This document shows positions 1 through 12,820 of a stretch of DNA of 64,000 bases, one piece after another. The DNA comes from Centroberyx gerrardi (lineage: Eukaryota; Chordata; Actinopteri; Beryciformes; Berycidae): contig NC_135999.1 of the NCBI RefSeq assembly GCF_048128805.1, forward strand, positions 13,070,690 to 13,134,689. The letters run 5' to 3'. Both the position numbers and the translations under genes were made by a program. Below the pieces are notes generated by a model, which was not told the DNA's origin, did no database searches, and was given only the letters and a program-made list of their open reading frames with translations. Numbering within the stretch: position 1 is the first letter of the stretch; every line of letters begins with the position of its first letter.

Positions 1-64
1 TCTTGTTCAAGCCTGTCTGACTCACATGCACTCCTGACTTTCAATCCCCAGGCGAAAACGTGAG

Positions 65-66
<2 letters not shown>

Positions 67-115
<49 letters not shown>
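67..115. repeat. (CA)n microsatellite
   Basis: Uninterrupted CA dinucleotide array of about 24 units. The apparent Thr-His reading frame across it is an artefact. Confidence 0.97.
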
Positions 116-117
<2 letters not shown>

Positions 118-242
118 TTGGACAGAGGTCCCCACAGCCTACAAAAAGAGTAAAAAAAAAATCAATAATAGAATTTCAAGTCGCAGAGAACAGGTCAGAT
201 ATGGAAGGGCAAGAGCGCAAACCTTTTAAGATAGAGCGATCA

Positions 243-276
<34 letters not shown>
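243..276. repeat. (GA)n microsatellite
   Basis: GA array with one AA interruption, about 17 units. Confidence 0.95.
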
Positions 277-723
277 TAAGACAGAGAGCATGCAATTGAG
301 CAAGAGTGTGAGTGAGGCATATCAGGAGTGCAGCAGTACTCACCCTGTCTGGTGAGTTGTCACTGTGGATGGCAGGCAGGCAGACAGAAGAAGGAGCAGT
401 AGTTCCTTGAGTGAGAGAAGGTAATGTCTCTCTCTCTCTGAGTGGCTAGCCACAAATCACTCCTCTCCTTCTCTGTCTCTCAAGCACATGGACCAACACT
501 GCTTCTAAACACACACACCAACACATAGAGCTAGGTGCAACCAACCCTGTCTAAACTCTTACTGTCCAGAGGGTCCAAGGAGAGGAGCGTCCCAAAGCAA
601 CAAAATCCACATGTACAGAAGGAGACACTGTGTGTGTGTGCTGCATGTAGGTGAGTGCGTGTGTGAACAAGCAGGGGAGAGTGCACGAGTGTGTACACTC
701 CCTAAAAGGGTGGTGTCTACAAG

Positions 724-724
<1 letters not shown>

Positions 725-767
<43 letters not shown>
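725..767. repeat. (GA)n microsatellite
   Basis: Nearly perfect GA array of about 21 units. It explains the Ser-Leu and Arg-Glu runs in the overlapping open frames. Confidence 0.96.
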
Positions 768-772
<5 letters not shown>

Positions 773-1628
773 GTAATCACACTCCCACTCTTCCTCTGAG
801 CGCCACTCCCTCTCTTCACTCCTCCACAGCATTTGCTCAATCAGGATTTCTCCCTCTATCTTGGACATAGAGAAGACAGGAGGAGGGAAAGAAAGCAACA
901 GACACTCTTTCTTTTCTTTGGCTTTCTTGTGCCTTCATCCTGTTTCTCAATAACAAACGACGCACTTGTCAGACAGGTCTTTGTAACTAAATTTGTAATT
1001 AAAAACACACACAAATCTCTTGTATCTCTCTAAATGTCTTGTATTTTCCTAGCCACTCGCTCTTGCACGATCATTCTAATGTGTAGTATTGCATGGGCAC
1101 TGCACTCCTTAATACTGGTTGCTTGTTATTTTAGTGATCTAGAAATGTAAGCTTATTCTACCATAACACTCACTGTAAGAGCGCCAGCCAAATGCTTAAA
1201 ATGTAAATCTCCATACACACACACCACAACACCAAGCCGATATTTCCACGTAATTTCATAATGTCTGGCAGTCACTATCAAACCATCTGTCATCTGTGAC
1301 ACTCTTCAAACTATGAGCCCTCAAGTCAAGAGAAAAGGTACACATTGCACGGTGCATGCACAATTGAATTGGCTGGATTGATTGGCAGCATGCCCAGCTG
1401 CTACAAAAACCCATCCACATGGGTTCTGCTGGACAGCAGTGGTAAAAGGAAAACATTACATAATGGCACATTAGCAGTAGGGGTAGGAGAGGCTAGGCTA
1501 ACAGGTCGATATGAGGACGGTCAGTCAGGGGGAAAAAAGCTGGCCATCGACAGCTGGCCTTCACGCGGTCAGACGGGGGCGGACTGGAAGGACTGATCGA
1601 TCACGTTTATTGCACAAACATGCATGCA

Positions 1629-1672
1629 CACACACATTGGGAAAGCAGACACACACACATACACACACACAC
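1629..1672. repeat. Interrupted (CA)n microsatellite
   Basis: Two short CA arrays separated by about 14 nt of unique sequence. Confidence 0.85.
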
Positions 1673-1869
1673 GTATACACTTGTGATAAAGTTAGCCCCA
1701 AATACATCACCCCCAAATATAGACACAAGTCCAAGGGTCATGCAGTCTCTCTGAGATAAGGAACAGGACTTACAAACTGGCAGAGATGTGGGAAACTGCT
1801 TACTCCCCAAAGACACTGGTGCCGGACACACCGATCTTTTGGATTTGTTTTAATCAGTATGCACATTCA

Positions 1870-1918
1870 ACACACACACACACACACACACACATACACA
1901 CACAAACACACACAAAAG
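1870..1918. repeat. (CA)n microsatellite, imperfect
   Basis: CA array with TA and AA interruptions. Confidence 0.9.
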
Positions 1919-3765
1919 AACATTAATGGACGATGGCCATTCCTATGTAATATTCCACCTTGAAACCCATTAGCCTGCAGAATAGAACAGTAATGCTTAG
2001 TAATGCTTGGAAAGCCTTACAAAAAAAAAAAAGTTAGTTGCTCATTTTTTTGTATTTGGTTTATTTTAACAAGAACAGTACGCATTAATAAACATTACTC
2101 AGAATGTAAACGTGCCAGAGTTAGCCAAAACCCTATTTTTCATCTGTAGTCCCTGGCCAGATGTTACACAGGCTCCCTAAAAACCTAACTACATGGCATA
2201 CACACACAAGCAGAGTCAAGCTAGTGTGCAAACTAGTGTCACTCTGCCAAAGGGGGCGTTAAAGATATCAGAGGAACAGACACTGGTGTGATTGGCCAAT
2301 GCCACTATCTTATCAAAGAGGACAGACTGAGCACTGATTTATGACGCTGCTGGCATTGTAGTCCTAGAGCTCCACTCATTATATACTGTATTTCATTTCA
2401 TTGAGCTCTTGGCTCTGTATTAAACCCTGGAGTGTCAAGTGTGTGTCTCTGGCAATTATCAATAAGGACAGGGCATGAGTCCTAATAGCTTGGGACTCTT
2501 TCCAAAGAGCTCAAACCAAAGGCTTGCTCTATAATCACAGATCACACAGTCGCAGACTAATAGCTAGCTACTGTGAGAAACTAGGACAGTCTCTTTGACA
2601 CAACGGAGCCACAATGACCTTCCCTTCCTCACTTTGTCATTGCTGATTAGCAGTCTGACTCTGTTTTGACGGTAAAACATCTGGTTTCAGTGCCAAGTGC
2701 AATCCTTTTTTCCAGCTTGGTGCTTAAAAAACTGCTGTAGTGCGGCTTGGGCTTCGAATAAGTGTGTGAATACTTTAGCTAAATGTTGTGACTATGGGTA
2801 TATAGGCTGCAAATACTCAAGTGTTCACCAAGTGAGCAAATACTGCATTCCCATTCAAGTACATGCTTAAGTGAACAGGTGCAGTCGATAGTTGCATAAG
2901 TCATCTGTGGTACTGAAGCTATTGTAATCCAATGTACACAGAAACCTCCATTAAAGACAGATTCATTTACATGAGTCCTCATGAAAGCAAATAAATGAGA
3001 TTAGTTAGGGTAACACCTTGCTAGAAAAATCAAAATGTTAATCCTTCTGCATCACTTGGTAAAACACTATTATGTGAGCAGTGAGCAGCATTGTGCATGA
3101 GAAAAGCAGAGTGAAGCTTCTCAAACTTGTCACCAATTTGCCTGTTGCTTTCCTTGCTGGTTTTGATGGTTTGCTGTGCAAATGAGGAGCCGCACCCACC
3201 CAAACACACAGGAAAGCTACCGATTCACCACCGTAGTGCAAGTCATCTTACATATCAAACAGTCAACATGTTGTCCTCCACTCGGGATGCAGCAGTCTTT
3301 TCATGCTTCTAACTTGTGTCAATAGTGCTTCTACTGAACTAGTAGATCCACTCTCTGCAACTTCACACTCCTTTCCATAGACGATGCACAGAATGTCACT
3401 ACTTCGACACGGTTGGTCATTGTTGATGTTGATGAAATTTATTTAATGCAAGTTTGTAAATGCCAGATCTCGATGGCAAGACAAATACTTCACTCAAGTT
3501 TTGTCAAGATCAATTGAAACGCTCCCACTAAACCACAACATTTGTGTGTAGAGAAACTACTTTGTATGTGGACAAGCTTATGTAAAGTAGTAATAAAACA
3601 CATGCTCACGCACAAAATGAAGATATCGCATGAACAATGAAGTTTCAGATCATAATCTACTCATGTGTCTGAACAGGCCAAGCTGGGAGTAAGTACACTG
3701 ATGCAATCAGTGGGCTAGGTATCTGTGTCTGCACTAGCCTAAACCTGACACAGAACACCAACACG

Positions 3766-3788
3766 CACACACACACACACACACACAC
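3766..3788. repeat. (CA)n microsatellite
   Basis: Short perfect CA array, followed nearby by a small tandem CAAGT motif. Confidence 0.9.
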
Positions 3789-4370
3789 CTTTCAGTATTG
3801 CCATCAGCTACTCAAGTCAAGTCAAGTGTCCAACCCTGTTGTTATGTGTCTTGAGTTTTGTACTTGCACAGTTTGTACCTTTAAATTTCGGGGCCAAAGC
3901 GTGTGCAGACGGTTGGGTCAGGGGTGATGATGGATTTTGTTGTGATCCATTCAGTCACTCAAGGAGATCGCAGATCAAAGACAGAAAAGTGAGTCAGTCA
4001 ACAGGAGGTGACATGGGGAACAAAGTATTTGATGAGATATTCAATGTTCGTTGCAAAACCTTGTTCGAGACATCTGCGGTTCCAGGAGGAGCGCCGCATT
4101 TCACCATATGGATGGATAGAGTACATCGTGTGATGATGATCTCACCTCCAGTTACCTTGCGTGTTGAGTCACATGTTAGCATGCCTGTGCAGCGGACCCC
4201 GTTCTTTCATGGCTGATTCATTCAGAGATCTGCACTAAGGTGGTTGTTTGACACAATTCCCGTTCAGTGATATCACAGCCACACACTGACATCAACTTTG
4301 GCAAGTGAATGGCCAATAATCCACGGATTCAACAGAGTTCAGAGCAATGTTAGGGAGGAATGTGCACTCG

Positions 4371-4445
4371 CACGCACACACACACACACACACACTCTAC
4401 TCGCTCACACATCTATGATGCCCATATACATAAAAAAATAAGCCT

Positions 4446-4481
<36 letters not shown>
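4371..4481. repeat. Paired (CA)n microsatellites
   Basis: Two CA arrays (about 4371-4395 and 4447-4481) separated by about 50 nt of unique sequence. Confidence 0.9.
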
Positions 4482-4483
<2 letters not shown>

Positions 4484-4625
4484 CTCTGTACAACTATAGT
4501 ACAACAACAAACATCTGATGAGCTTGTCAAACTGAAGGCCAGATCAATCCCTTTATTGACTTACAATAAGAGGGTCCAGTCTGAAGACATTCTGTGGGTT
4601 GTATTGCACACAGCACATAAAGATA

Positions 4626-4629
<4 letters not shown>

Positions 4630-4679
<50 letters not shown>
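4630..4679. repeat. (GA)n microsatellite
   Basis: Perfect GA array of about 25 units, one of the longest pure arrays in the window. Confidence 0.97.
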
Positions 4680-4680
<1 letters not shown>

Positions 4681-5569
4681 AATAGAGTTGAGGCCTTGAG
4701 GGAACTTAGCAGCATTTCAAGTGTTTCACCTTTGTTGATTGTCTCGCTGAATCGGTACTGAAGCAACTCAACGTCTTGAAGAAATTTCTCGACATTTTAT
4801 AACCCGTGGCAAACCAGGCCGAGCGTAATTTCAGATCATATCACATCATAGTGTGGAGGTGAGAGTGTGGCTCAGGTCACAGCCTCCAGAGGATTTCTGT
4901 TATCTGTATTAATTATGACAGAGCTAAGCCGCTCTCCAGACAGGCAGTGGCCTTTGCAGCAGAAGCCCCTGACACAGTTTAAAAAAAAACGTTTGCTGCT
5001 GCTCAGAAAACACTCATCTCATCATAAAATGTACTCTACATCAAAGAGAAAGGCAGATGAGGTTTGGTGTTCTAAAATGAGAATGGAAATTGAAAAAAAT
5101 AAGCAGTTCCCTGTAGGATTGACTTTGTTGTTAATTGTAATAAATATTCAATGACAAAATGGCTGAATGATGATCAATTATTCAGCAAAAGCGATAAGAG
5201 GCACCCTCTAAGAGACAAAGCAAACAAGTCACAAGGATCTTTATCACGCCATTAAATTACTGCAATGTCAGTGAGCTCCACCAGCTAAGGACGTCCATCC
5301 TAGCCATAGTAACTGTAGTCAAGGTGAGTTTCACTTTCTTAGCCATCGGGGAATTAGCTTGGCTTTATATAGGCTCAGCCTCTCCATAAACAATACTCAG
5401 ACAGTATACTACGGCAGCACACACCCTGCTATCAGGCTGAATAATGCCTCTACTAATCAGATCACCCCCATTAACTAACTGCATTAGCGTGTTGTGATAC
5501 TAGAGTGTGCAGTTGGCTGACATACTAGCACTAATGTGCCTCTGACATCTCACATGACCAAACAATACA

Positions 5570-5870
5570 TTTCACACATACTTAAGAATATCTTTAGAGA
5601 AGCATTTGAAAATATACAAAAATTGGCTACAAAATGTAATTCAAATTCATATTATGATTGGCTCAAAATATATTAAGGATATACTTGCAGATAGACAGTA
5701 TGTTATTAACATACTGTGCATAGGAATAAAATGCATTTTCCATGTCCAAAATATACTATGAATGAAAGCCATCTGTGTGTACAAATACATTTTTGGCCAG
5801 TTTTTGTGTATTTCAAAACATGAAAATACACAATGTATGTATGAAATGTATTTATTTTGGAGTATTAGAT
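5570..5870. repeat. AT-rich inverted-repeat element, copy 1
   Basis: AT-rich block whose left part reads like ACAAAAATTGGCTACAAAATG. Its right part carries the complementary CATTTTTGGCCAGTTTTTGT, so the two halves can fold back on each other. A related block with the same landmarks (AGAATAT..TTTAGAGA, CACAAAAACTGGCCAAAAATAC, ACAAATACATTTTT) lies at about 11.40-11.66 kb. This suggests a small non-autonomous element. No target-site duplication was identified and the edges are approximate. Confidence 0.55.
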
Positions 5871-6146
5871 TGATGTGTGAGCTTCTACAGACAAAACAGC
5901 TTTGACCCTCCCCATGTTACTATAGCTGCTGTACTTGCTGGTTGAAGTACCCCGTCCTAACCTTGGTAATTCTGCACCAGCCAGTAAAACCTTGTATGAA
6001 CAGAGTTTGAGTGCAAACACTGTGTTAAGTCTAATAACCACTGTACACAGATCCCATGTCAGGCTGAATGCTTACATTTGCGCTGACAGTCTTCTTCCTG
6101 AGGTATACCATTAAGGCTACTTTAGGCCTCTGGGGTCAATATGGTG

Positions 6147-6194
<48 letters not shown>
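6147..6194. repeat. (CA)n microsatellite
   Basis: Perfect CA array of about 24 units. Confidence 0.97.
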
Positions 6195-6195
<1 letters not shown>

Positions 6196-8266
6196 CAGTG
6201 GAGGAGGCCAACCTCTTCTCCCCATGAATAATGAATCAGTCTGTTCTGATCACTGACCCATCTGCTTCACAGTTGTGACCCTCAGACTCCAGAAACAACA
6301 CAACACACACTGACTGGACTAGTGCTTTGCTCTTCTCCAATGATCAAAGATGTGCTATAGCTTCTAATATACTTCAGCAGAAGAGTGAAACATCTATTTG
6401 AGGATTTCTATCTTTATTAACAGATATGGTCAACTCCATAGACATGTATTAACACTGATGGGGAGCTAATAGGCTCAGAGAGTGGATTGACTGTAATTGA
6501 GTTCCTCCACTTGAGGCAGTCTCAGACTGAAGTGTCCTAATGCAGCGCTGAGCTTCACTCGATCCTGCGGCCTTCCTGGTGTCATCTCCTCGCAGCCTGC
6601 AAAACTTGTACATGGACGCCGGGAGCTTTGGCGTTGTGTAAATCCACAGACTCTCTATTTTTGAGTAATCCCCTCCCAGTATCTCCCACGTGGGAGCAGC
6701 ACCAGATAATCCGCAACAGTGGGACAGCTGTCATGTCACAAACGTGCAGGACGGCCTCCCGCGACTGATCTGAGTGACAACAGTGAAGGGAGGAACGGTG
6801 GACTGGAAACACATAACATACACAGACAGATCTCCTGCTCAAAGGTTCAATAGGTTTTGAATGTAGCATGTTGTGTACATGACTCATCCCTGTAGAGACG
6901 GTTTGGCAGGGCAGTGGGAGGTGGTGGTCACTCAGCTGTCTGTGTGTGTAGTGTAGTAGTGAGAGGGTTGTGGTCTCTGTCACGTGCAACTTCTGCTGTT
7001 ACATAAGAGCATTTTAGGATTTCCTAACCATTGTCAGGACAAGTACAGTAATCATCCTTAACATCCACCAACAGATTGTTTTCTAAAGCCTGTGCACGTA
7101 AATGTGGTAGATTTTTGTTTTATTATTCAGTTTATACTAAACTGGAGAGAGTGAGCTATCAAGCATGAAATGATAACTGATTCATAACTACAAAAAATAT
7201 TCATTAAACATGTCACTGTAGTGTCCAAGATCAGACTTAATTACAACAAGCCAAACTTACAAATGATGAATCTACTTAAAATTTTAACAGCTGCCCACTT
7301 GAAGGGAGGATGTAATAATTATGAGGTCTAATCATAACAATTATGAGGTCAATCCATGCTCTCACTTCCAACTGTGTCCAAAATAAAGGTCACACTTCCC
7401 TAGTGCCAAAATAAATTAGACATCACAATGGAGCCTTATTGCAAAAAAAAAAAGGGGGGGGAAATAAGGTATCAGCCAGAATTTCTTATTCTGTTTTTAC
7501 TTGTTATTGATGCAAGAAAAATGAACAGTACTGAGATTAAACAAAAATGCAAAAGTTATATTTTCATTGGCTTGGTTCAGCTTGGGGCCCTACAGGAATT
7601 AGGATTTTCCTCTATTTATATAAATATACGATCAAAGACCTTTAATGAAGACATTGTTAACATTTGATTTTGTTTGAGTGGTTAAAGTTGTTGGATTTTC
7701 AAAGATCCATTCTATTTTATAGGCTGTTTCAGACCTCATCTCAGGATAAACATTTACATAAGCTTATTGCAAAACATCATGAGGACCTTTTTTTTTTAAT
7801 CCTGAGCCCTGGTACAGTATACTGGGAAACCAAATCATGAAAAGTGGATAATATGGGAGTTTTAAAGCATATTTTTCAACAGGTATATAATCCAATCTGT
7901 GTTCACTGACAGTTTCAATACAGCGGGGTTGATCATCATGAAATCAGCTAGGCAGGCAGGCAGGCAGGTCTTCATGAGTGAGGACTGGTGTAGTGAACCA
8001 GAGGAGGAGGAGCGGTGGAGTCACAAACTAAAGGCCCTTGGCGCTTAGTAGTGGAAGTGTGGTCATGTACAGGGCATCAATTAAGTGGCAAAGTCAGATT
8101 CTCCATTGCCTAGAGGAACGTCGTCTGGTTTGACTCTGACACCGATAACGCAACAGAGGGCATATGAGATGACATCATTCACCTTCAGGCTGTCCCGTTT
8201 GGTGACTTGAGCAAAAAACCTCAGTGACATAATCCAGCATGAGGGCAAGAAGGAATACACGCGTTG

Positions 8267-8268
<2 letters not shown>

Positions 8269-8299
<31 letters not shown>
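8269..8299. repeat. (CA)n microsatellite
   Basis: Perfect CA array of about 15 units. Confidence 0.95.
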
Positions 8300-8306
<7 letters not shown>

Positions 8307-10606
8307 ACTGCTGCTACGACAAAAGTACATGGATTTACCATAAAGATTCTCGGGTTTCCGTGTTTTCCTCTCCAAAATAAAACTTTCTACCAATAGCTAA
8401 CGTTCTCTGCGGTTACATTAGGACCCGCCTTTTGTCAATTACAACCCATTCAAGCCAACAGACAAACCAAAGCAAGAAGCTTCCACCAGCTATAATCATT
8501 AAAATGAAAATAAAGCTTGATTTTACACAATTACAGCTTAAACTTGCCGCCCTCTTCTTTACTAGGAGTACCTCGTAATATTTAGACAGTATTTATTTCA
8601 ACATATTTACTTTGAAAAATAACTAAAACAAAAGAAAAGTAGCAAATATCTCACGATAAAAGCACTGGAAAACGATCTACAGCGATGTAAAACAGTAAGG
8701 GACTGCAGGAAATGAGCAAAAAGTCCAATCACACTGGACCTGCCCTTTAAACTTGGGACACTTGGTTTCATGCTGCACAAATGAACACTAACAGACTCAA
8801 CAGCAATCTGCATTCAGACTGTTTATCAAAAACATAATCCCTAATGGCACTCTGCCGTTTTCTCCCAAGTATTTTAATCATGAGTTGTGAAAACAGCGAT
8901 TTTGTTGGCTAAGCTGGCTCTTCCTCAGAGAGCAGCAAGTGCTGAAGGGGCCGAACAAGTCGGTCTACAGGATACCAACATCTCATGTAGTTAGCATTCA
9001 GTGAAAATAGCCAAAAAGTCTCCACTCAAAATTAATTGTTTTTTTAATCTGCACATAAAACAAAAACTAAAAAATATTTCACGTATATTTTTATTTTAGT
9101 TTTACAACTAGACAATATAGTTTTTGTTCAGTTTCAGTTTGTTTTTTTTATTTCCGTTTACAACAATGTTTTTCATGCTTTTAATACCCCCCCCCCCACC
9201 CAAATACACACACCCACACCCACAGTGACCAGGTTACATAATGACACACCGCCCTTTAATTGGTTTCTTCACCTCTATGTGGATAGCAGATAATGTTCCA
9301 TCTGCGTGCCACAAACTTGACACATTCTACAGAGCAAAACACTGCTGAGGAGAGTTGAGCGTATATTTTAAAGCATCAAGAAAGGCATATTTTTACCATT
9401 TTCTTCAGCTAAAGCCTTTGAATTATTTGCATGAAGTTGAATGTACAGCAATGTCATAAATCTTGCCCGTGACTCAAAACATCGACCTTGTATTGCATAG
9501 TATAATGTTATAGTTAATATTAACACACCACTAAGGTAATCAAGGCACCGTGTTTGTCTAGAATACAAGCTGAACTTCCTATTAGTTAGTGATCACTTTA
9601 TTGCACGATGGCGCCACGAGAAAGACATTAAAGACGTTTTCCCTGAAGAGAACGCCTGCCAATCAGGCCTTCAGGTTCAAGGGTATATTTGCTCAAAAGC
9701 ACACCTTCAATTCAAAGCAGTCATTACTGCAGCGAAGGACTTTGATACCTGCAACCAGCACAGAGCAACTTGGCAGAAGCTTTATATCAGTTCTAGTTAC
9801 TGTGTACGGCACAATGCCCATTAGGTTATGACACGATTCAGTCACATTACAGCTGCTGGCGTTTGCTACAAGACGAATAAGCGATGTCTAGTTAACTTTT
9901 ATAAAGGATAGAGCTCAGTACAAAAAGGATATAGCCTGTGCCTCAGGTTGCCTTAGCTGAGGTTCTGTACAGCAAAATGCATAAGTGACATACAATTCAC
10001 ACTGGTTGGGCAGACTGGGAGAGTGTCAGGTATGTGTTAACAGTCTGTGTGATAACATGCCACAGATACAGGCTAGCGCTTTATGGCCTCACATGAAAAG
10101 CGCAGTACAGATTTCACTAGGGACAGAGGGAGAGTAAAACAGAGGTGTGCATCTTCACACACACCTAAACCTCCTCATTACCCAACACTGACTGGCTGTG
10201 TGATAACTGGGACCATCACTGACGCCCAGTCAAGATGTGATGCTTTTTATCTCTTTGACCCTCAGTTTGAAAAGCCAGCTACAGGGGGTGAGGGGGGGGG
10301 GTTTCTGTTTCTCACAGTGAAGATGTGTCTTGTGTCTTCCATGAGCCAACTCATCTGGGTAATGCTGATCCTGGCAAGTGTTCACTATTAGGCAGATGAC
10401 AGGCCTACTTAGGAGAATTTGCGGCTTGCATGACGCTTCTTCACTCCTCATTATCCTCAGAAGTCATTACTGCAATGGTCACACTTCACACTTGCCCCTG
10501 TGCTCGGTCCATTACTGTCTTGCACTGACACTGACAAATCATTAGGTTTATGATTGAAATGCTGGTATGACAATGGTGTTTTTGACATGTAAAGGTCTTT
10601 TAGCTC

Positions 10607-10700
10607 AGGGTTTCCCAAACTTTTTCAAGTCATGCACCCCCAAATAGATATGCATTAGATCCCTGGACCAACACTTGACATGATTTTGCCCTAAGGAACC
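10607..10700. repeat. hAT-like terminal fragment
   Basis: The block opens with CAGGGTTTCCCAAACTTTTT, a form typical of the ends of hAT-superfamily DNA elements. No partner end or target duplication was found, so I treat it as a degenerate fragment. The family assignment is from general knowledge. Confidence 0.4.
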
Positions 10701-11399
10701 CCGGCTAAAAATATTTTTGTGGTTAGTTATGAGTTAGTACAGAATTGCATAACTGTCTGTGCTGCCCTACAAAGCCAAACAGCAGTAACAGCATGAATTG
10801 GTGAAACTGAGAAAAATGACCTCACTGTTTATCTCCTACCCTGATAAAACGAGAAGTGGATACTAGTATATCATTTAGTAGCATTTATTGTTGAAATCTA
10901 AAGCCTAATCATGACCTTTGACCTTTAAAAACACACAAAAGTAGTTCTTGCTGTTTTGTTGTTAGCTTTTACAGATAGTAGGTGGGAAGATAACAGTGGA
11001 GAAAGTGAAAACTCTGATCAGAACAGTCATTTTGTACATTCTCTCATTATGCCACTATATCTAGTGAGTGAAATAACAGTCAATTTAACAGTGAATCCCT
11101 GATGCTGAACTGCACTGGAATCAAAACAAAGTGGGGACTTGCCTCTGTTGAAGTGATGTGTCATGCCAATGCCATTCTATTGTGCTAAAAGAGGGGCAGT
11201 GGCACAAGTCCTGGATGTATCCCACTACTTCACATGTGGTGAACATTAGACTCGGGTCATTAAACGCATGGCTTTCAAACTCCTGCTTCTGTTGTCCTGA
11301 GTTTGTTTACGTCCGTCCAGACAAAAGTAAGGAATAACAATAGCCCCAAACCATCTGGTGAACTGGTGGCCAGACAGAATACAGCCATGGGGCAAAATG

Positions 11400-11665
11400 A
11401 CAGATCTCACATATATACTTCAGAATATGTTTAGAGATATGCTGCAAAATTCACAAAAACTGGCCAAAAATACATATTTGTACATTTAGATAACATTCAT
11501 TTGAAATATGAGTGGCAAAAATTGACATACTTCCTCTGTGCCAACATCACAGAGGAAGTAAGTAAGTAAGTAAGTATTTCCAGTGTCTAAAAATATATTT
11601 TGAATGAATAACATCTACACATACAAATACATTTTTTTCTAGATTTTGCAACACTCCCCTAAAGA
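11400..11665. repeat. AT-rich inverted-repeat element, copy 2
   Basis: Second copy of the element at 5.57-5.87 kb, sharing the AGAATATGTTTAGAGATATG-like left part and the ACAAATACATTTTTT-like right part. It contains a short (GTAA)n run near 11.56 kb. It is followed directly by a GTGGTTTCCAAAG fragment of another repeat family. Confidence 0.5.
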
Positions 11666-11675
11666 TATTCTGGAG

Positions 11676-11770
11676 CAGTGGTTTCCAAAGCTGGGTCCGG
11701 GGACCTCCAGGGGGTCATGAGGGGGTTCCAGGAGGGTCTCCTGACAAAATGAGGAACAGCTTAAAGAGTA
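11676..11770. repeat. Dispersed repeat (copy also at about 56.97 kb)
   Basis: The sequence runs through GTGGTTTCCAAAGCTGGG, GGGGACCTCC and then GACAAAATGAGGAA. A close relative at about 56966-57060 inside pkd2 intron 1 shows the same order of landmarks (CCCAAAATGTTCCCCTGGGG, GACCTCCG, CAAAATGAGGAA). These are two copies of one dispersed family. Confidence 0.6.
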
Positions 11771-12445
11771 ACTCCACACTAAAGCACTTTCTTGGAGTTG
11801 TAAACTCAATTAATTCACTGATTTGAAGTTGGCTGAGTGAGAGAATGATACAGGAGTTTCTATTTTGATCGGTCTCACTCTTCTTATCGACCCACCTAAC
11901 AGCAGAGTCAGTTGTCCAGCTCTGTAACAAATCACCCAACAACTAAAATCTTTTCAGACCAGACATGGAACAGACAAAAACAATATGACAAGAGGGTCCA
12001 TGGCCTAAAGCGGATGTATTTGGGGATCCGCAACTCCTTATATGCTCTATATGTGGAAATGCGTTTTATTTACAGTATGAGCAGCCGCCGAGAGAGAAAC
12101 CTCCGACATATAAAAAAAACACTTGTTCCCAGAAATGTTCTAACAAACACCATCACACGCACACGAAATTTGGAGTTCAGCTCACTTTTCCCCTTGATGT
12201 ATTTTTAGCAGCGCTGGTGCCTTTCCCCCCACTGGAAACAGTCAAACCGCATGGTAGCGGCGGCGGTCAGAGCCACGCTGCAAGTGCAAAGCCCAATATA
12301 ATCTGTCCGCCTCCCGGCACCACGACAGCATGCCCACGGTGACAGCCTATTACTGCTGCAGTGCGCGAAATGCTTCTGCAAAACGATACCCGGCTGCTAC
12401 CGCGGACACGGGCGACAGTGAAGTAGACTTTAAGAGTGAACTTAC

Positions 12446-12580
12446 CTTTGAGATGGTCATACAATGCGAGATGCGTCGGCAGGTGGCAATAGTTTCCCCT
12501 CAACTGCAGCGGTGCACTCAGTTCTGCCGGCCGGGCGAGTCGTTTTGTAATACCGGTGGCTGTGTGGTGGTCATTTATAA
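12446..12580 (-). promoter_or_regulatory. Candidate promoter and first exon of an unidentified minus-strand gene
   Basis: Read on the minus strand, TATAAAT (12573-12579) is followed about 30 nt downstream by a GC-rich stretch. That stretch ends in CTCAAAG and the strong donor GTAAGT (exon edge at 12446). Together this makes a plausible exon of about 100 nt. The only ATG close to the donor would encode Met-Thr-Ile-Ser-Lys before the splice, so the exon may equally be untranslated. No downstream coding exon was recognised to the left, so the gene's identity is unknown. Confidence 0.4.
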
Positions 12581-12694
12581 GTCATGATGCCCGGCTTGAC
12601 CTTGAGAGTCCCCCCAAAAAACCAACATAATAATACTGAAACTGTGTGTGAGAGCTCATAGAGTTATGAGCATATGCCTACTGTACACCGCAGT

Positions 12695-12820
12695 CATGAG
12701 GGAAGAAAAAAAAAAACAGAAAGGCAAGGAAGCAGAGGAGGAGGGTGGAGGATGAGGAGGAGAGATGCGACGAGGAGGAGGAGGAGGGAGGAGGAGGGAG
12801 GAGGAGGGAGGGGCGAGGTA
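12695..12820. repeat. Purine-rich (GGA)n tract
   Basis: About 125 nt of almost pure purine on the plus strand, including GGA repeats between about 12770 and 12815. It lies just upstream of the minus-strand TATA box, where it would be a promoter-proximal polypyrimidine tract. Confidence 0.8.

Larger units (their letters stand above)
1..12445. other. Gene-poor, microsatellite-rich stretch
   Basis: No exon here could be tied to a known protein on either strand. Open frames are short and mostly come from CA, GA or other low-complexity DNA. The stretch holds at least eleven dinucleotide arrays, two copies of one AT-rich inverted-repeat element (about 5.57 and 11.4 kb) and two fragments resembling hAT-type termini (about 10.6 and 11.7 kb). 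If the exon-like block at 12.45-12.55 kb is real, most of this stretch would be the first intron of a minus-strand gene running off the left edge. That is inference. Confidence 0.6.

Noticed and set aside
60..299. Open frame with a long Thr-His run
   Set aside because: It is a reading of the CA and GA arrays, with no codon structure or homology.
551..898. Minus-strand open frame with Ser-Leu repeats
   Set aside because: It is created by the (GA)n array at 725-767; no recognisable protein.
6582..6989. 135-residue minus-strand frame
   Set aside because: No homology that I recognise, no initiation context and no splice partners; treated as chance.
8081..8341. Minus-strand frame with VTKRDSLKVNDVISYALCCV
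   Set aside because: It looked briefly like a conserved exon, but it runs into a CA array and lacks convincing splice borders.
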